From positions 1-64,000 of the forward strand of contig JAQBQD010000214.1 of NCBI GenBank assembly GCA_028287185.1: a stretch of 64,000 nucleotides of DNA, given 5' to 3'. The position numbers were made by a program, and so were the translations under genes. Below the pieces are notes generated by a model. It saw only the letters and a program-made list of their open reading frames with translations, had not been told where the DNA came from and did not search any database. Source of the DNA: Gemmatimonadota bacterium. Its GTDB lineage: Bacteria; Gemmatimonadota; Gemmatimonadetes; Longimicrobiales; Longimicrobiaceae. Each line of letters starts with the position of its first letter. The first letter of the stretch is position 1. This document shows, in pieces, positions 27,337-34,932 of this stretch.

Positions 27337-28098
27337 TCAGGAAGGAGGCAGGAGGTTGATGCGCGCCGCGGCGCTGGCGGCGCCGAAGCCGTTGTCGATG
27401 TTCACCACGGTGACGCCGGACGCGCACGAGTTCAGCATCCCCAGCAGCGCCGCGATCCCGCCGAACGCCGCGCCATATCCGACGCTCGTGGGGACGGCGA
27501 TCACCGGGCACGAGACGAGGCCGCCGACGACAGAGGGCAGCGCGCCCTCCATCCCCGCGACGACGATCACCACGGCCGCGTCCTGCAGGGCGTCGCCCGC
27601 GGCGAGCAGGCGGTGGATGCCGGCCACGCCGACGTCCGTCAGCCGCTTCACCGGGCAGCCGAATGCGTGCGCCGTGACCGCCGCCTCCTCGGCGACGGGA
27701 AGGTCGCTGGTGCCCGCGGTGACGATCAGCACGTCGCCGCGGACCGGGCGGAGGGGCGGCTCGTCCGGCGCCAGGAAGGCCGTGCGGCCGAGGTCGTTGA
27801 TCTCGATCCCCGGGATGCGCTCCACCAGGAGGGCGGAGGCCGCAGCGTCGACGCGCGTGGCGAGGACGCCTGCCCCCCGGGCGGCGATGCGCTCGGCGAT
27901 GGCGGCCACCTGCTCGGGCGTCTTGCCGGCCCCGAAGACCACCTCCGGAAAGCCGCTGCGCAGGGCGCGGTGGTGGTCGATGGTGGCGAAGGGCAGCGAC
28001 TCCGTGGGCGCCCAGGCCAGCTTCCGCTCGGCGTCCGCCGGGGTAAGCGCGCCGGCCGCGACCTCCGCCAGCAGCGCGCGCACGCGCTCGGGCGTCAT
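27337..28098 (-). CDS. larB: nickel pincer cofactor biosynthesis protein LarB
   Basis: LarB carboxylates and hydrolyses nicotinic acid adenine dinucleotide in the first step of the nickel-pincer cofactor of lactate racemase and related enzymes. The 253-residue protein has the N-terminal helical part (ALTPADAERKL) and the PurE-like C-terminal part with TAGTSDLPVAEEA and VIAVPTSVGYGA. ATG at 28098 overlaps the dus stop as ATGA. larC, larE and a larA-type enzyme are not in the window. Confidence 0.92.
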   Translation of the reverse strand: MTPERVRALLAEVAAGALTPADAERKLAWAPTESLPFATIDHHRALRSGFPEVVFGAGKTPEQVAAIAERIAARGAGVLATRVDAAASALLVERIPGIEINDLGRTAFLAPDEPPLRPVRGDVLIVTAGTSDLPVAEEAAVTAHAFGCPVKRLTDVGVAGIHRLLAAGDALQDAAVVIVVAGMEGALPSVVGGLVSCPVIAVPTSVGYGAAFGGIAALLGMLNSCASGVTVVNIDNGFGAASAAARINLLPPS

Positions 28099-29096
28099 GC
28101 CGCCGCTCCCCGCGCCAGGTACTGCGTGAGGTACCCCTCCAGCAGCGCCTCCGCCTGCTCCAGCCGGGTGACGCCGAAGAGCTCCTGGCGCAGCGACTTG
28201 CCGTTGGGCAGGCCCTTGGTGTACCACCCCAGGTGCTTCCGGAACTCCACCATCGCCTTCTCCTCGTCGCGCTCGTGGGCGATGGCGAGGCGGGCGTGGC
28301 GCAGGACGATTCGGAAGCGCTCCTCCACCTCGGGGTCCGCGGGCACGGGCCGCCCCTCCAGCGCCGCGCGCGCCTGCCCGAAGATCCACGGCTGCCCGTG
28401 CGAGCCGCGGGCGACCATGATCCCGTCGCAGCGCGTGTGCTCCCACATGCGGCGCGCGTCCTCGCCCGTCCACACGTCGCCGTTGCCGATCACGGGGATC
28501 TCCAGCGCCGCCTTCACGGCCGCGATCTCGTCCCAGTTGGCCACGCCGGCGTACATCTGCGTGCGCGAGCGGGCGTGGAGGGTGAGCGCCACGGCGCCCG
28601 CGTCCTGGCAGCGCAGGGCAATCTCCACCGGGTTGCGCTGCTCCTCGCTCCACCCGGACCGGATCTTGACCGTGGTGGGGATGGAGATGGCCGCCTTCAC
28701 GGCGCGGATGATGGACTGCACCAGGTCCAGGTCGCGCAGGCAGCCCGATCCGCCGTTGCGGTTCACCACCTTCTTGACGGGGCACCCGAAGTTGATGTCC
28801 AGGAAGTCCGGCGCATACACCGCCTCCACCAGCGCCGCCGCCTCGGCCATCCCCACCGGGTCGCCGCCGAAGATCTGGATGCCGATGGGGCGCTCCTCGT
28901 CCTCGAACCTCAGGTAGCCGTGCGTGCGGCTGTCGTGCCGGCGGATGCCCTCGGCGGACACGAACTCGGACACCACGACGTCCGCCCCGAACCCGCGGCA
29001 CAGACGCCGGAACGGGGACTCGCTGACGCCCGCCTGGGGCGCGAGGTAGAGGGGGACGGAGCCGTCCCGGAGCATTTCGAGCGCGTTCTTCGCCAT
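28095..29096 (-). CDS. dusB: tRNA-dihydrouridine synthase (DusB-like)
   Basis: FMN enzyme that reduces uridines in tRNA. The 333-residue protein has LAPQAGVSESPFRR at the N-terminus, the catalytic Cys in DINFGCPVKKVV, NGGSG, and FMN-phosphate loops GNGDVW and MVARGSHGQPW. I chose ATG at 29096 because the frame upstream is non-conserved and a -10-like box ends only 7 bases before this ATG. There is no Shine-Dalgarno sequence, which fits a leaderless mRNA. It leads the dus-larB-GGDEF run. Confidence 0.92.
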   Translation of the reverse strand: MAKNALEMLRDGSVPLYLAPQAGVSESPFRRLCRGFGADVVVSEFVSAEGIRRHDSRTHGYLRFEDEERPIGIQIFGGDPVGMAEAAALVEAVYAPDFLDINFGCPVKKVVNRNGGSGCLRDLDLVQSIIRAVKAAISIPTTVKIRSGWSEEQRNPVEIALRCQDAGAVALTLHARSRTQMYAGVANWDEIAAVKAALEIPVIGNGDVWTGEDARRMWEHTRCDGIMVARGSHGQPWIFGQARAALEGRPVPADPEVEERFRIVLRHARLAIAHERDEEKAMVEFRKHLGWYTKGLPNGKSLRQELFGVTRLEQAEALLEGYLTQYLARGAAA

Positions 29097-29103
29097 GCGT
29101 CGA

Positions 29104-29132
29104 AGATAACGGCTTTCGGCGGATATGTTCAA
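29104..29132 (-). promoter_or_regulatory. promoter of dusB
   Basis: TTGAAC (29132-29127), 17-base spacer, TTATCT (29109-29104); shifting one base gives TATCTT. The -10 box ends 6-7 bases before the dusB ATG, so the transcript would start at the start codon. Confidence 0.6.
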
Positions 29133-29233
29133 CCGTCGCGGGCACCTGCGCGCGTCATCCGCGGGCGCGGCGCGGCGCGGTAGGTGCATGTGTGCGCCGC
29201 GTGGGAGGCCCGCCCGCGGGGCTGTCTCGCTTT

Positions 29234-29262
29234 TTGACAGCAATGCAGGCGGCGGTTACATT
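29234..29262 (+). promoter_or_regulatory. promoter of the EIIA-Ntr gene
   Basis: TTGACA at 29234-29239 and TACATT at 29257-29262, exactly 17 bases apart. The expected leader is about 50 bases. The -10 hexamer is identical to that of the fab operon. Confidence 0.8.
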
Positions 29263-29318
29263 GCCTCGTCCATCAGGACCTGAAAAAACCCATCCGGCGA
29301 CGCCGACAGGACATACAT

Positions 29319-29771
29319 ATGGAACTTCGGGAGTTCTTCACGGAGGACGGGATCAACCTGGACCTCAAGGGCGAGACGAAGGACGAGATCCTCAAGGAGC
29401 TCATCGCCCTGCTGGGCCTGGACGACAAGTCCGAGGGCATCCTGTACAAGATGCTGAAGCGCCGCGAGAACCTGGGCTCCACGGGCATCGGCAAGGGCAT
29501 CGCCATCCCGCACTGCCGCTCGCTGGTGGTGAACCGCCTGCGCGTGGCCTTCGGGCGCAAGCCCGCCGGCGTTGAGTTCAAGGCCATCGACGACCAGCCG
29601 GTGCACAACTTCTTCCTGATCATCGCGCCGCCGCTGGAGGTCTCCAACCAGTACCTTCCCGTGCTGGGCAAGATCGCGCAGTTCTCGAAGGAGGCGGACG
29701 TGGCCTCGCGGCTCGAGAAGCTCCACAGCCCCAACGAGTTCCTCGGCCTCCTCCAGGAAAAGGGAGTCTGA
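29319..29771 (+). CDS. ptsN: PTS EIIA-Ntr-type protein
   Basis: A 150-residue single-domain PTS EIIA of the fructose/nitrogen group, with the phosphorylatable His65 in IAIPHCRSLVV. Preceding GSTGIGKGIA is the normal family context. No membrane domain is attached, so it is probably regulatory and phosphorylated by the EI/HPr pair encoded 5 kb away. It is cotranscribed with the zinc-ribbon gene 2 bases downstream. Confidence 0.87.
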   Translation: MELREFFTEDGINLDLKGETKDEILKELIALLGLDDKSEGILYKMLKRRENLGSTGIGKGIAIPHCRSLVVNRLRVAFGRKPAGVEFKAIDDQPVHNFFLIIAPPLEVSNQYLPVLGKIAQFSKEADVASRLEKLHSPNEFLGLLQEKGV

Positions 29772-29773
29772 GC

Positions 29774-30133
29774 ATGCACCCCCAGCTAGAGACCCTGCTC
29801 GAGATCCAGGACCTGAAGACGCAGCGCCGCGAGCTCCAGGAGACGGCCTCCGAGCGCGCCATGCAGGAGGAGGTCTTCAACCTGGGCGCGGACCAGGCCA
29901 TCGTCCAGCTCGACGAGAAGATCGCCGAGATGGAGGACACGCTGCCCACGCTCACGCGCAACCGCTACAACCGCATCGCCTCGCGCTACGAGCGCGTGAT
30001 GGTGCCGGTCATCGGCGGCACCTGCTACGGATGCTTCGTGTCGGTGCCCACGGCGCTGTCCTCGGACGCCGACCGCAACAACGAGGTGCGCGCCTGCCAG
30101 AACTGCGGCCGCTTCCTGTACCTCATCGACTGA
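29774..30133 (+). CDS. coiled-coil and C4 zinc-ribbon protein
   Basis: A 119-residue protein: an N-terminal coiled coil (LETLLEIQDLKTQRREL and on, about 1-65) followed by a zinc ribbon with CYGC and CQNC pairs (about 90-115). The layout matches short C4-type zinc-ribbon proteins (CsbD-unrelated, YbgI-neighbour type 'zf-RING_7' family) whose function is unclear. It follows ptsN directly. Its transcript ends in the hairpin at 30177-30212. Confidence 0.8.
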   Translation: MHPQLETLLEIQDLKTQRRELQETASERAMQEEVFNLGADQAIVQLDEKIAEMEDTLPTLTRNRYNRIASRYERVMVPVIGGTCYGCFVSVPTALSSDADRNNEVRACQNCGRFLYLID

Positions 30134-30176
30134 CGCTTCGCGCGGGCTTCCCTGGAAGCCGGTGATGCGATGCGGA

Positions 30177-30212
30177 AAGCCGGTCCGACGGATTCACTCG
30201 TCGGACCGGCTT
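30177..30212. terminator. shared hairpin of two converging genes
   Basis: A perfect 14-bp stem (AAGCCGGTCCGACG and complement) with an 8-base loop. The stop codon of the minus-strand NYPNP protein lies inside the loop, so that gene's last bases form one arm. It lies 44 bases after the zinc-ribbon gene. Confidence 0.8.
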
Positions 30213-30703
30213 CTGCGTATCAGGGGAATGGGAAAGCGCGAGCGCCTGCGGGGGGTGAGCACCGTGATCCGGATGAAGTCGCTGCGGTCGTTCACCACCA
30301 GCTCGCAGTAGTACAGCCCGGAGGGCACCCGGCGCCCCGCCAGGTCCTTGCCGTCCCAGTACGCCACCTTGCGCCCCGACTGCGTGTAGCGCAGGCCCAT
30401 GACGCGCACCGTGTCTCCCCGCGGATGGCCCACCGCGGTGGGCACCGCCACCAGCTGACGAAGGATGTTGTAGATGCGGATGGAGACGACCCCGGGCCGC
30501 CCCTCCTTGAACAGGCTCTCCTCCAGATAGAACGGGATCCACGTCTCGGGGTCGACGGGATTCGGATAGTTCTGCTCCAGTCGGAAGGCCCTGGCGGCCG
30601 TCGCCGGAGGGGTCTCCGGCGGCCCCTGGGCCCGCGCGGTCGGCGGGGATCGGAACCCGTAGATCACGAGAAGGAGGAGCAGAACCGCGGGCGCACGTTG
30701 CAT
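30194..30703 (-). CDS. exported FlgD-Ig-like protein
   Basis: A 169-residue protein with a signal peptide (hydrophobic APAVLLLLLVIYGF, likely cut after ARAQ). The LEQNYPNPVDPETWIPF motif, YNILRQ and VPSGLYYCEL are characteristic of FlgD-like or T9SS-associated beta-sandwich domains that normally end large surface proteins; here the domain is nearly the whole protein. It lacks the usual attached enzyme or repeat region. Role unknown; probably periplasmic or cell surface. GAGGTG precedes the ATG, and a strong promoter is at 30795-30824. Confidence 0.72.
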   Translation of the reverse strand: MQRAPAVLLLLLVIYGFRSPPTARAQGPPETPPATAARAFRLEQNYPNPVDPETWIPFYLEESLFKEGRPGVVSIRIYNILRQLVAVPTAVGHPRGDTVRVMGLRYTQSGRKVAYWDGKDLAGRRVPSGLYYCELVVNDRSDFIRITVLTPRRRSRFPIPLIRRSRSDE

Positions 30704-30794
30704 CGCGGCACCTCGTTCGGTTCGGTATGGTCTGCTCGCCTGCCGCTCCTCCGTGAGTGCGGGTCGCCTGCCTGCTGCAAGTCCTTATGTTTCC

Positions 30795-30824
30795 AGTATA
30801 CCGGCCCCGCTCGCCCCCGGTCAA
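30795..30824 (-). promoter_or_regulatory. promoter of the FlgD-Ig-like gene
   Basis: TTGACC (30824-30819), 18-base spacer, TATACT (30800-30795), a five-of-six match to the standard -10 box. The expected leader is about 85 bases. Confidence 0.75.
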
Positions 30825-30905
30825 GGAAGCGGCCGGCGGCCCGTGAAGCCTCGGCTCCCGGACGGTTGAGACGCGGATCGGGCGGCACGGAGCTTCTCGC
30901 GCCCG

Positions 30906-30970
30906 GGTGGTTGCAACCGCGGATGGAGAGGCGCGAGAGCCGCCGGCGCGGGCTGCCCCGAGGCGGATCA
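30906..30970. repeat. dispersed structured repeat, divergent copy 3 (in gap 30704-31072)
   Basis: Shares the ends of the copies at 13.9 and 40.5 kb (GGTGGTTGCAACCGCGG at the left, GAGGCGGATCA at the right) while the middle hairpin arms differ (AGCC.. / ..GGGCT rather than AGCCTCC / GGAGGCT). The arms still pair. The remaining part of the gap carries the FlgD-like gene promoter and no gene. Confidence 0.55.
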
Positions 30971-31072
30971 GCCCTCCGAGCCGGGCCTCACCGGATGCGC
31001 CTCCGCCCATCGCCACCTGGAGCTCGACCCCGTTCGTGGAGAGTCCGCTCCGAAGGCACGGGCATCCCTGCC

Positions 31073-31822
31073 CTACGCTTCCTCCATCCCGGTCATGAAC
31101 AGCTCCAGGGACCGGAACGGCTTGCCGTGGGCGAGCTGCATCTCTAGGAACGTGCGCAGGAGCGCGCGGTGCAGCCCGGGGCGGCCGAGCGGGGCGTTCA
31201 GCGGAAGGCCGCGGATCATGCGGCGAAGCTCGGCGCGCGACTGCGGATCGATCAGGCGGCCGACGGGGCGGCACGAGGTGCACGCCACGCCGCCCGCCTC
31301 GGCGTCGAAGCGCACGGGCTTGTCGGGCGCCGCGTCGCGCCCGCAGACCACGCAGGCGTCCGTCTGCGGCTCGAAGCCCACGAGCGAGACGATTCGCCAG
31401 GCGCCTCCCAGAACGGCGGCCTCCGCCGCCGCCTCGTCCGCCGCGGCGGCGATGGAGTCCCAGCCGGCGGCCAGCTCGGCGTACAGCGCCGGCTGCGGGT
31501 CCTCGGTGCCGGTGCGGATGGCGACCTCGGCCATCAGCGACGCGCCGGCGAAGGCGGCCAGGCTGCGGCCCAGCGCCTGCCGGCTGCGCAGCAGGTCGAA
31601 GCCGCTCAGCGTCTGCAGCTCGCGGCCCTCCTTCAGGTAGATCTGCGCCGTGCCTTCCGTGAACGGCTCCAGCACCCCGCCGAAGCGGCTGCGCGGCCGC
31701 AGCGCGCCCTTGGCGATCACCGAGCGCAGCCCGTGCTCCCAGGTGAACAGGCGCAGGATCTTGCTCGTCTCGCTGTACGGAAACGTCTGCAGGACCAGCG
31801 CGCGGGTGCTGACCAGGGGCAC
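31073..31822 (-). CDS. recO: DNA repair protein RecO
   Basis: RecFOR pathway protein that anneals ssDNA and helps load RecA. From the GTG at 31822 it has 249 residues, the family length: OB-fold N-terminus (TRALVLQTFPYSETSKIL), helical middle, and a zinc site with CVVCG and CTSC. A longer frame upstream (to 31933) would run into the preceding gene and is unlikely. It lies 19 bases after the membrane-protein gene. Confidence 0.9.
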   Translation of the reverse strand: MPLVSTRALVLQTFPYSETSKILRLFTWEHGLRSVIAKGALRPRSRFGGVLEPFTEGTAQIYLKEGRELQTLSGFDLLRSRQALGRSLAAFAGASLMAEVAIRTGTEDPQPALYAELAAGWDSIAAAADEAAAEAAVLGGAWRIVSLVGFEPQTDACVVCGRDAAPDKPVRFDAEAGGVACTSCRPVGRLIDPQSRAELRRMIRGLPLNAPLGRPGLHRALLRTFLEMQLAHGKPFRSLELFMTGMEEA

Positions 31823-31841
31823 GGGGGCGCCGTCGTCGAGG

Positions 31842-32945
31842 CTAGGCCGTGCCGCCGCGCGAGCTCGCGGCGACCGTCTCTGGCGCGTCCACCGGATCGG
31901 CGGAGGAGCCGCCTCCGCCGCCGTCCGGTCCATCGGCAGACCCGCCGTCGGAATCGCGCCTGCCGCGGCGGAGGGCGATGAAGAGGCCGGCGAGCAGGAC
32001 GAGCGCGGTGAGGACGAGCGCGGAGAGCTTGGGATCGACGGGGGACGCGAACGGGTCGGTCCACGTCACCTGCACCTTCGCGCCCTTCGGAACGCGCACG
32101 CCGGCGTACTGCTGGTACCGCTCGCCGTCCGCGAAGAAGGGGCGCGGGCCGCGCAGGCCCGACACCCTGGCGTCCGGCGCGGGCAGGCGCAGGAAGACGT
32201 TCAGCGTGTCCGTGGGCAGCGTCACCGGCAGCGTGGCCAGGGTGCGGCCCTTGAGGATGCGGTAGCGCACGAACAGCTCGCGGCCGCCGGGCGTGAGGGG
32301 GGCGGACAGGTAGATGCGGCCGCGCATGTGCAGCACCTCCTTCTCGCCGAACTCGCCCTCCCCCACCTCGAACGAGGTGGCGCCCTCCGGCAGCCCCAGC
32401 GAGACGATGGGGCCCGCCGCGGGCACGAGGGTGCGGTGGGAGACGTTCTGGATGCGCATCACCTCGCCCACCTCCCATCCGCCCTGCGCCTCGGGGATCA
32501 TCGCCACGTCGCGGCGGACGACCTTCACCGAGTCGGCGTACGCGGGGGCGGAGGTGGTGTCGTACGCCACGATGCGGTATCCCGCGGCCGTCTCGCCCGC
32601 GTGCAGCGCGCGGCCGAAGTAGCGCACGCCGTCCACCTGCGCCGTGGCGAAGTACACGTTGAAACCGCCGCCCGCCGGGTCCGGGGCCGCCGTGGGCGCC
32701 GGGACGACGATGCGGAAGGTGCCGTCCGCGCCCGCAACCGTCTTCGCGACGGGGCCGGACGCCTTGCGGGTCACGCGGTGCAGCGTGATGGCGGCATTGG
32801 GCACGGGGCCGCCGCCGTCACGCACCACCACGCCCACGAGGGTCTGCTGGGCGGCGAGCGGAAGGGCCGTGAAGCGCAGCAGGGCGAGCGCGGCGAACGT
32901 CGCCGCACCCGCCCCGCGAAAGCGGCGCACTGCGAGAAGGGTCAC
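31842..32945 (-). CDS. exported protein with carboxypeptidase-regulatory-like domain and C-terminal membrane helix
   Basis: A 367-residue protein I cannot name. It has a signal peptide (ATFAALALLRFTALPLAAQ), then a beta-sandwich of the carboxypeptidase regulatory type (about 35-115: VVVRDGGGPVPNAAITLH), a longer beta-rich region, one transmembrane helix near the C-terminus (LSALVLTALVLLAGLFIAL, about 318-337), and a Gly/Asp-rich cytoplasmic tail. The topology puts most of it in the periplasm. GTG at 32945 overlaps the BFN stop as GTGA. It lies between BFN and recO, probably in one transcript. Confidence 0.75.
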   Translation of the reverse strand: MTLLAVRRFRGAGAATFAALALLRFTALPLAAQQTLVGVVVRDGGGPVPNAAITLHRVTRKASGPVAKTVAGADGTFRIVVPAPTAAPDPAGGGFNVYFATAQVDGVRYFGRALHAGETAAGYRIVAYDTTSAPAYADSVKVVRRDVAMIPEAQGGWEVGEVMRIQNVSHRTLVPAAGPIVSLGLPEGATSFEVGEGEFGEKEVLHMRGRIYLSAPLTPGGRELFVRYRILKGRTLATLPVTLPTDTLNVFLRLPAPDARVSGLRGPRPFFADGERYQQYAGVRVPKGAKVQVTWTDPFASPVDPKLSALVLTALVLLAGLFIALRRGRRDSDGGSADGPDGGGGGSSADPVDAPETVAASSRGGTA

Positions 32946-33469
32946 GGGTTGAAGCGTCCCAGGTCTTCGGGGTTCAGCTTGCGCAGGTACTCCTGGAGCT
33001 GCTCGGGCGACAGCTTCATGCCCGGCTCCATCGTGCCTCCCTCGGGCGCGTCCTCGATGGACGAGGCCGAGGGCAGCTCCACGGCGGTGTCGGACAGCAG
33101 CCCGTCGCCCGCGTACAGCTCCGCGTGCATGCGCAGGGCGATGGCGATGGAGTCCGACGGGCGGGCGTCCAGCGTGAACACCTCGTCGCCGCGCGTGATC
33201 ACCAGCTCCGCGAAGTAGGTGTTCTCCTGCACCCGCGTGATCAGAACGCGGGTCAGGCTTCCCCCCATCCCGCGGATGAGCTGGGGGAAGAGGTCGTGCG
33301 TGAGCGGCCGGGGAAACTTCATCCCCGCCATCTCCATGGCGATGGCGGTCGCCTCGGCCGGGCCGATCCAGATGGGCAGCACGCGCACCCCGCCGTCCTC
33401 CTGCAGGATCACGACGGGCGACTGGGTCTGCTGGTCCAGCCCCAGGCTCTGCACCCTCACCTTGATCAT
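32942..33469 (-). CDS. bifunctional nuclease family protein (DUF151)
   Basis: A 175-residue protein of the BFN/DUF151 family. Motifs LPIWIGPAEATAIAMEM, RPLTHDLF and the DARPSDSIAIALR segment are all present. Family members have been reported with RNase and DNase activity, but the physiological job is not settled. The C-terminal 40 residues are an acidic extension. ATG at 33469. The 223-base gap upstream to metK contains no gene I can support. Confidence 0.88.
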   Translation of the reverse strand: MIKVRVQSLGLDQQTQSPVVILQEDGGVRVLPIWIGPAEATAIAMEMAGMKFPRPLTHDLFPQLIRGMGGSLTRVLITRVQENTYFAELVITRGDEVFTLDARPSDSIAIALRMHAELYAGDGLLSDTAVELPSASSIEDAPEGGTMEPGMKLSPEQLQEYLRKLNPEDLGRFNP

Positions 33470-33692
33470 GGCACCGCTCGCGAGGTCCGAAAGGTGGATG
33501 GGCCCGAATCCGCCGACTCCGTCGAATCCTCGAATCCGGTCGGCGTGCCTCTTTCGTCGGGAGGCCGTGTTCGCCGCACCGGGTCCCCTCCGCCCTCCAG
33601 CGGAACGAAGCTCCATCCAACGAGCCGCGGGCCGACGATCGCCTGAGGACTCGGTGTCGCGAGGAGGTTCGACGCGCTTCCGGATCGTCCGA

Positions 33693-34871
33693 TCAGCCCT
33701 TCGCGGCCGTGCGCAGGTCGTCCGCGCGGTCGGTGCGCTCCCAGGGGAAGAGCACGAGCTTGGACCCGTTGCCCGTCTCCACGGACTCGCGGCCGAAGTG
33801 GCCGTACGCGGCGGTGGGCTTGTAGATCGGCTTGCGCAGGTCGAGCGCCTTGATGATCTCGCCCGGGCGGAAGTCGAAGACGTCGCGCACGGCCTTCTCG
33901 ATCGCCTCGTCGGCCACGGTGCCGGTGCCGAAGGTGTCCACGCGGATGCTCACCGGCTGGGCCACGCCGATGGCGTAGGCGAGCTGGATCTCGCAGCGCC
34001 GCGCCAGGCCCGCCGCCACGATGTTCTTGGCCGCCCAGCGCGCAGCATAGGCGGCCGAGCGGTCCACCTTGGTGGGGTCCTTGCCGCTGAAGGCGCCGCC
34101 GCCGTGGCGGCCCATGCCGCCGTACGTGTCCACGATGATCTTGCGGCCCGTGAGGCCGGCGTCGCCGTGGGGCCCGCCGATGACGAAGCGGCCGGTGGGG
34201 TTGATGTGGAAGGTGCAGGTGTCGCGGTCCAGCAGCTCGGCCGGAAGCGTGGGCACGATCACCTTCTCGATCAGCTCCTCGCGGATCTCCTCGTTGGTGA
34301 CGTCCTCCGCGTGCTGCGTGCTGATCACCACCGTGTCGATGCGCACGGGGCGGTCGCCCTCGTACTCCACCGTCACCTGGCTCTTTCCGTCCGGCCGCAG
34401 CCAGGGGAGCTTCCCGCTCTTCCGAACCGCCGAAAGGCGCTCCACGAGCCGGTGGGCGAGCTGGATGGGCATGGGCATCAGCGCGTCCGTCTCGTCGCTG
34501 GCATATCCGAACATCATCCCCTGGTCCCCCGCCCCGCCCACGTCCACGCCCTGCGAGATGTCGGGCGACTGCTTGCCGATGGCCACCATGACGCCGCAGG
34601 TGTTGCCGCCGATGCCGTAGCTGGCGTCCGTGTACCCGATCCCGTTCAGCGTGCCGCGCACGAGCGACGGGATGTCCACATAGGTGTCCGTGGTGATCTC
34701 GCCCGCCACGACGGCCAGGCCCGTGGTGACCAGCGTCTCGCAGGCCACGCGGCCGGTGGGGTCCTTCTCCAGGATCGCGTCCAGCACGGCGTCCGAGATC
34801 TGGTCCGCGATCTTGTCGGGATGGCCCTCGGTGACGGACTCGGAGGTGAAGAGCTGACTCTTGGAAGCCAC
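33693..34871 (-). CDS. metK: S-adenosylmethionine synthase
   Basis: Makes S-adenosylmethionine from methionine and ATP; 392 residues. ATP and metal motifs are complete: [23 protein letters not shown] and the loop [16 protein letters not shown]. The GTG start at 34871 gives [12 protein letters not shown], matching the family. The 61-base gap after ptsI is too short for a SAM riboswitch and none is visible. Confidence 0.97.
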   Translation of the reverse strand: MASKSQLFTSESVTEGHPDKIADQISDAVLDAILEKDPTGRVACETLVTTGLAVVAGEITTDTYVDIPSLVRGTLNGIGYTDASYGIGGNTCGVMVAIGKQSPDISQGVDVGGAGDQGMMFGYASDETDALMPMPIQLAHRLVERLSAVRKSGKLPWLRPDGKSQVTVEYEGDRPVRIDTVVISTQHAEDVTNEEIREELIEKVIVPTLPAELLDRDTCTFHINPTGRFVIGGPHGDAGLTGRKIIVDTYGGMGRHGGGAFSGKDPTKVDRSAAYAARWAAKNIVAAGLARRCEIQLAYAIGVAQPVSIRVDTFGTGTVADEAIEKAVRDVFDFRPGEIIKALDLRKPIYKPTAAYGHFGRESVETGNGSKLVLFPWERTDRADDLRTAAKG

Positions 34872-34932
34872 GACGGCGCCTCGGTTTGCTTGAGATGGAC
34901 GGAGCCGGGAAACGGCCGCGGAAGATACCGGG

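Noticed and set aside
34872-34932. SAM riboswitch before metK
   Set aside because: Only 61 bases separate ptsI and metK and no kink-turn or conserved core was seen.
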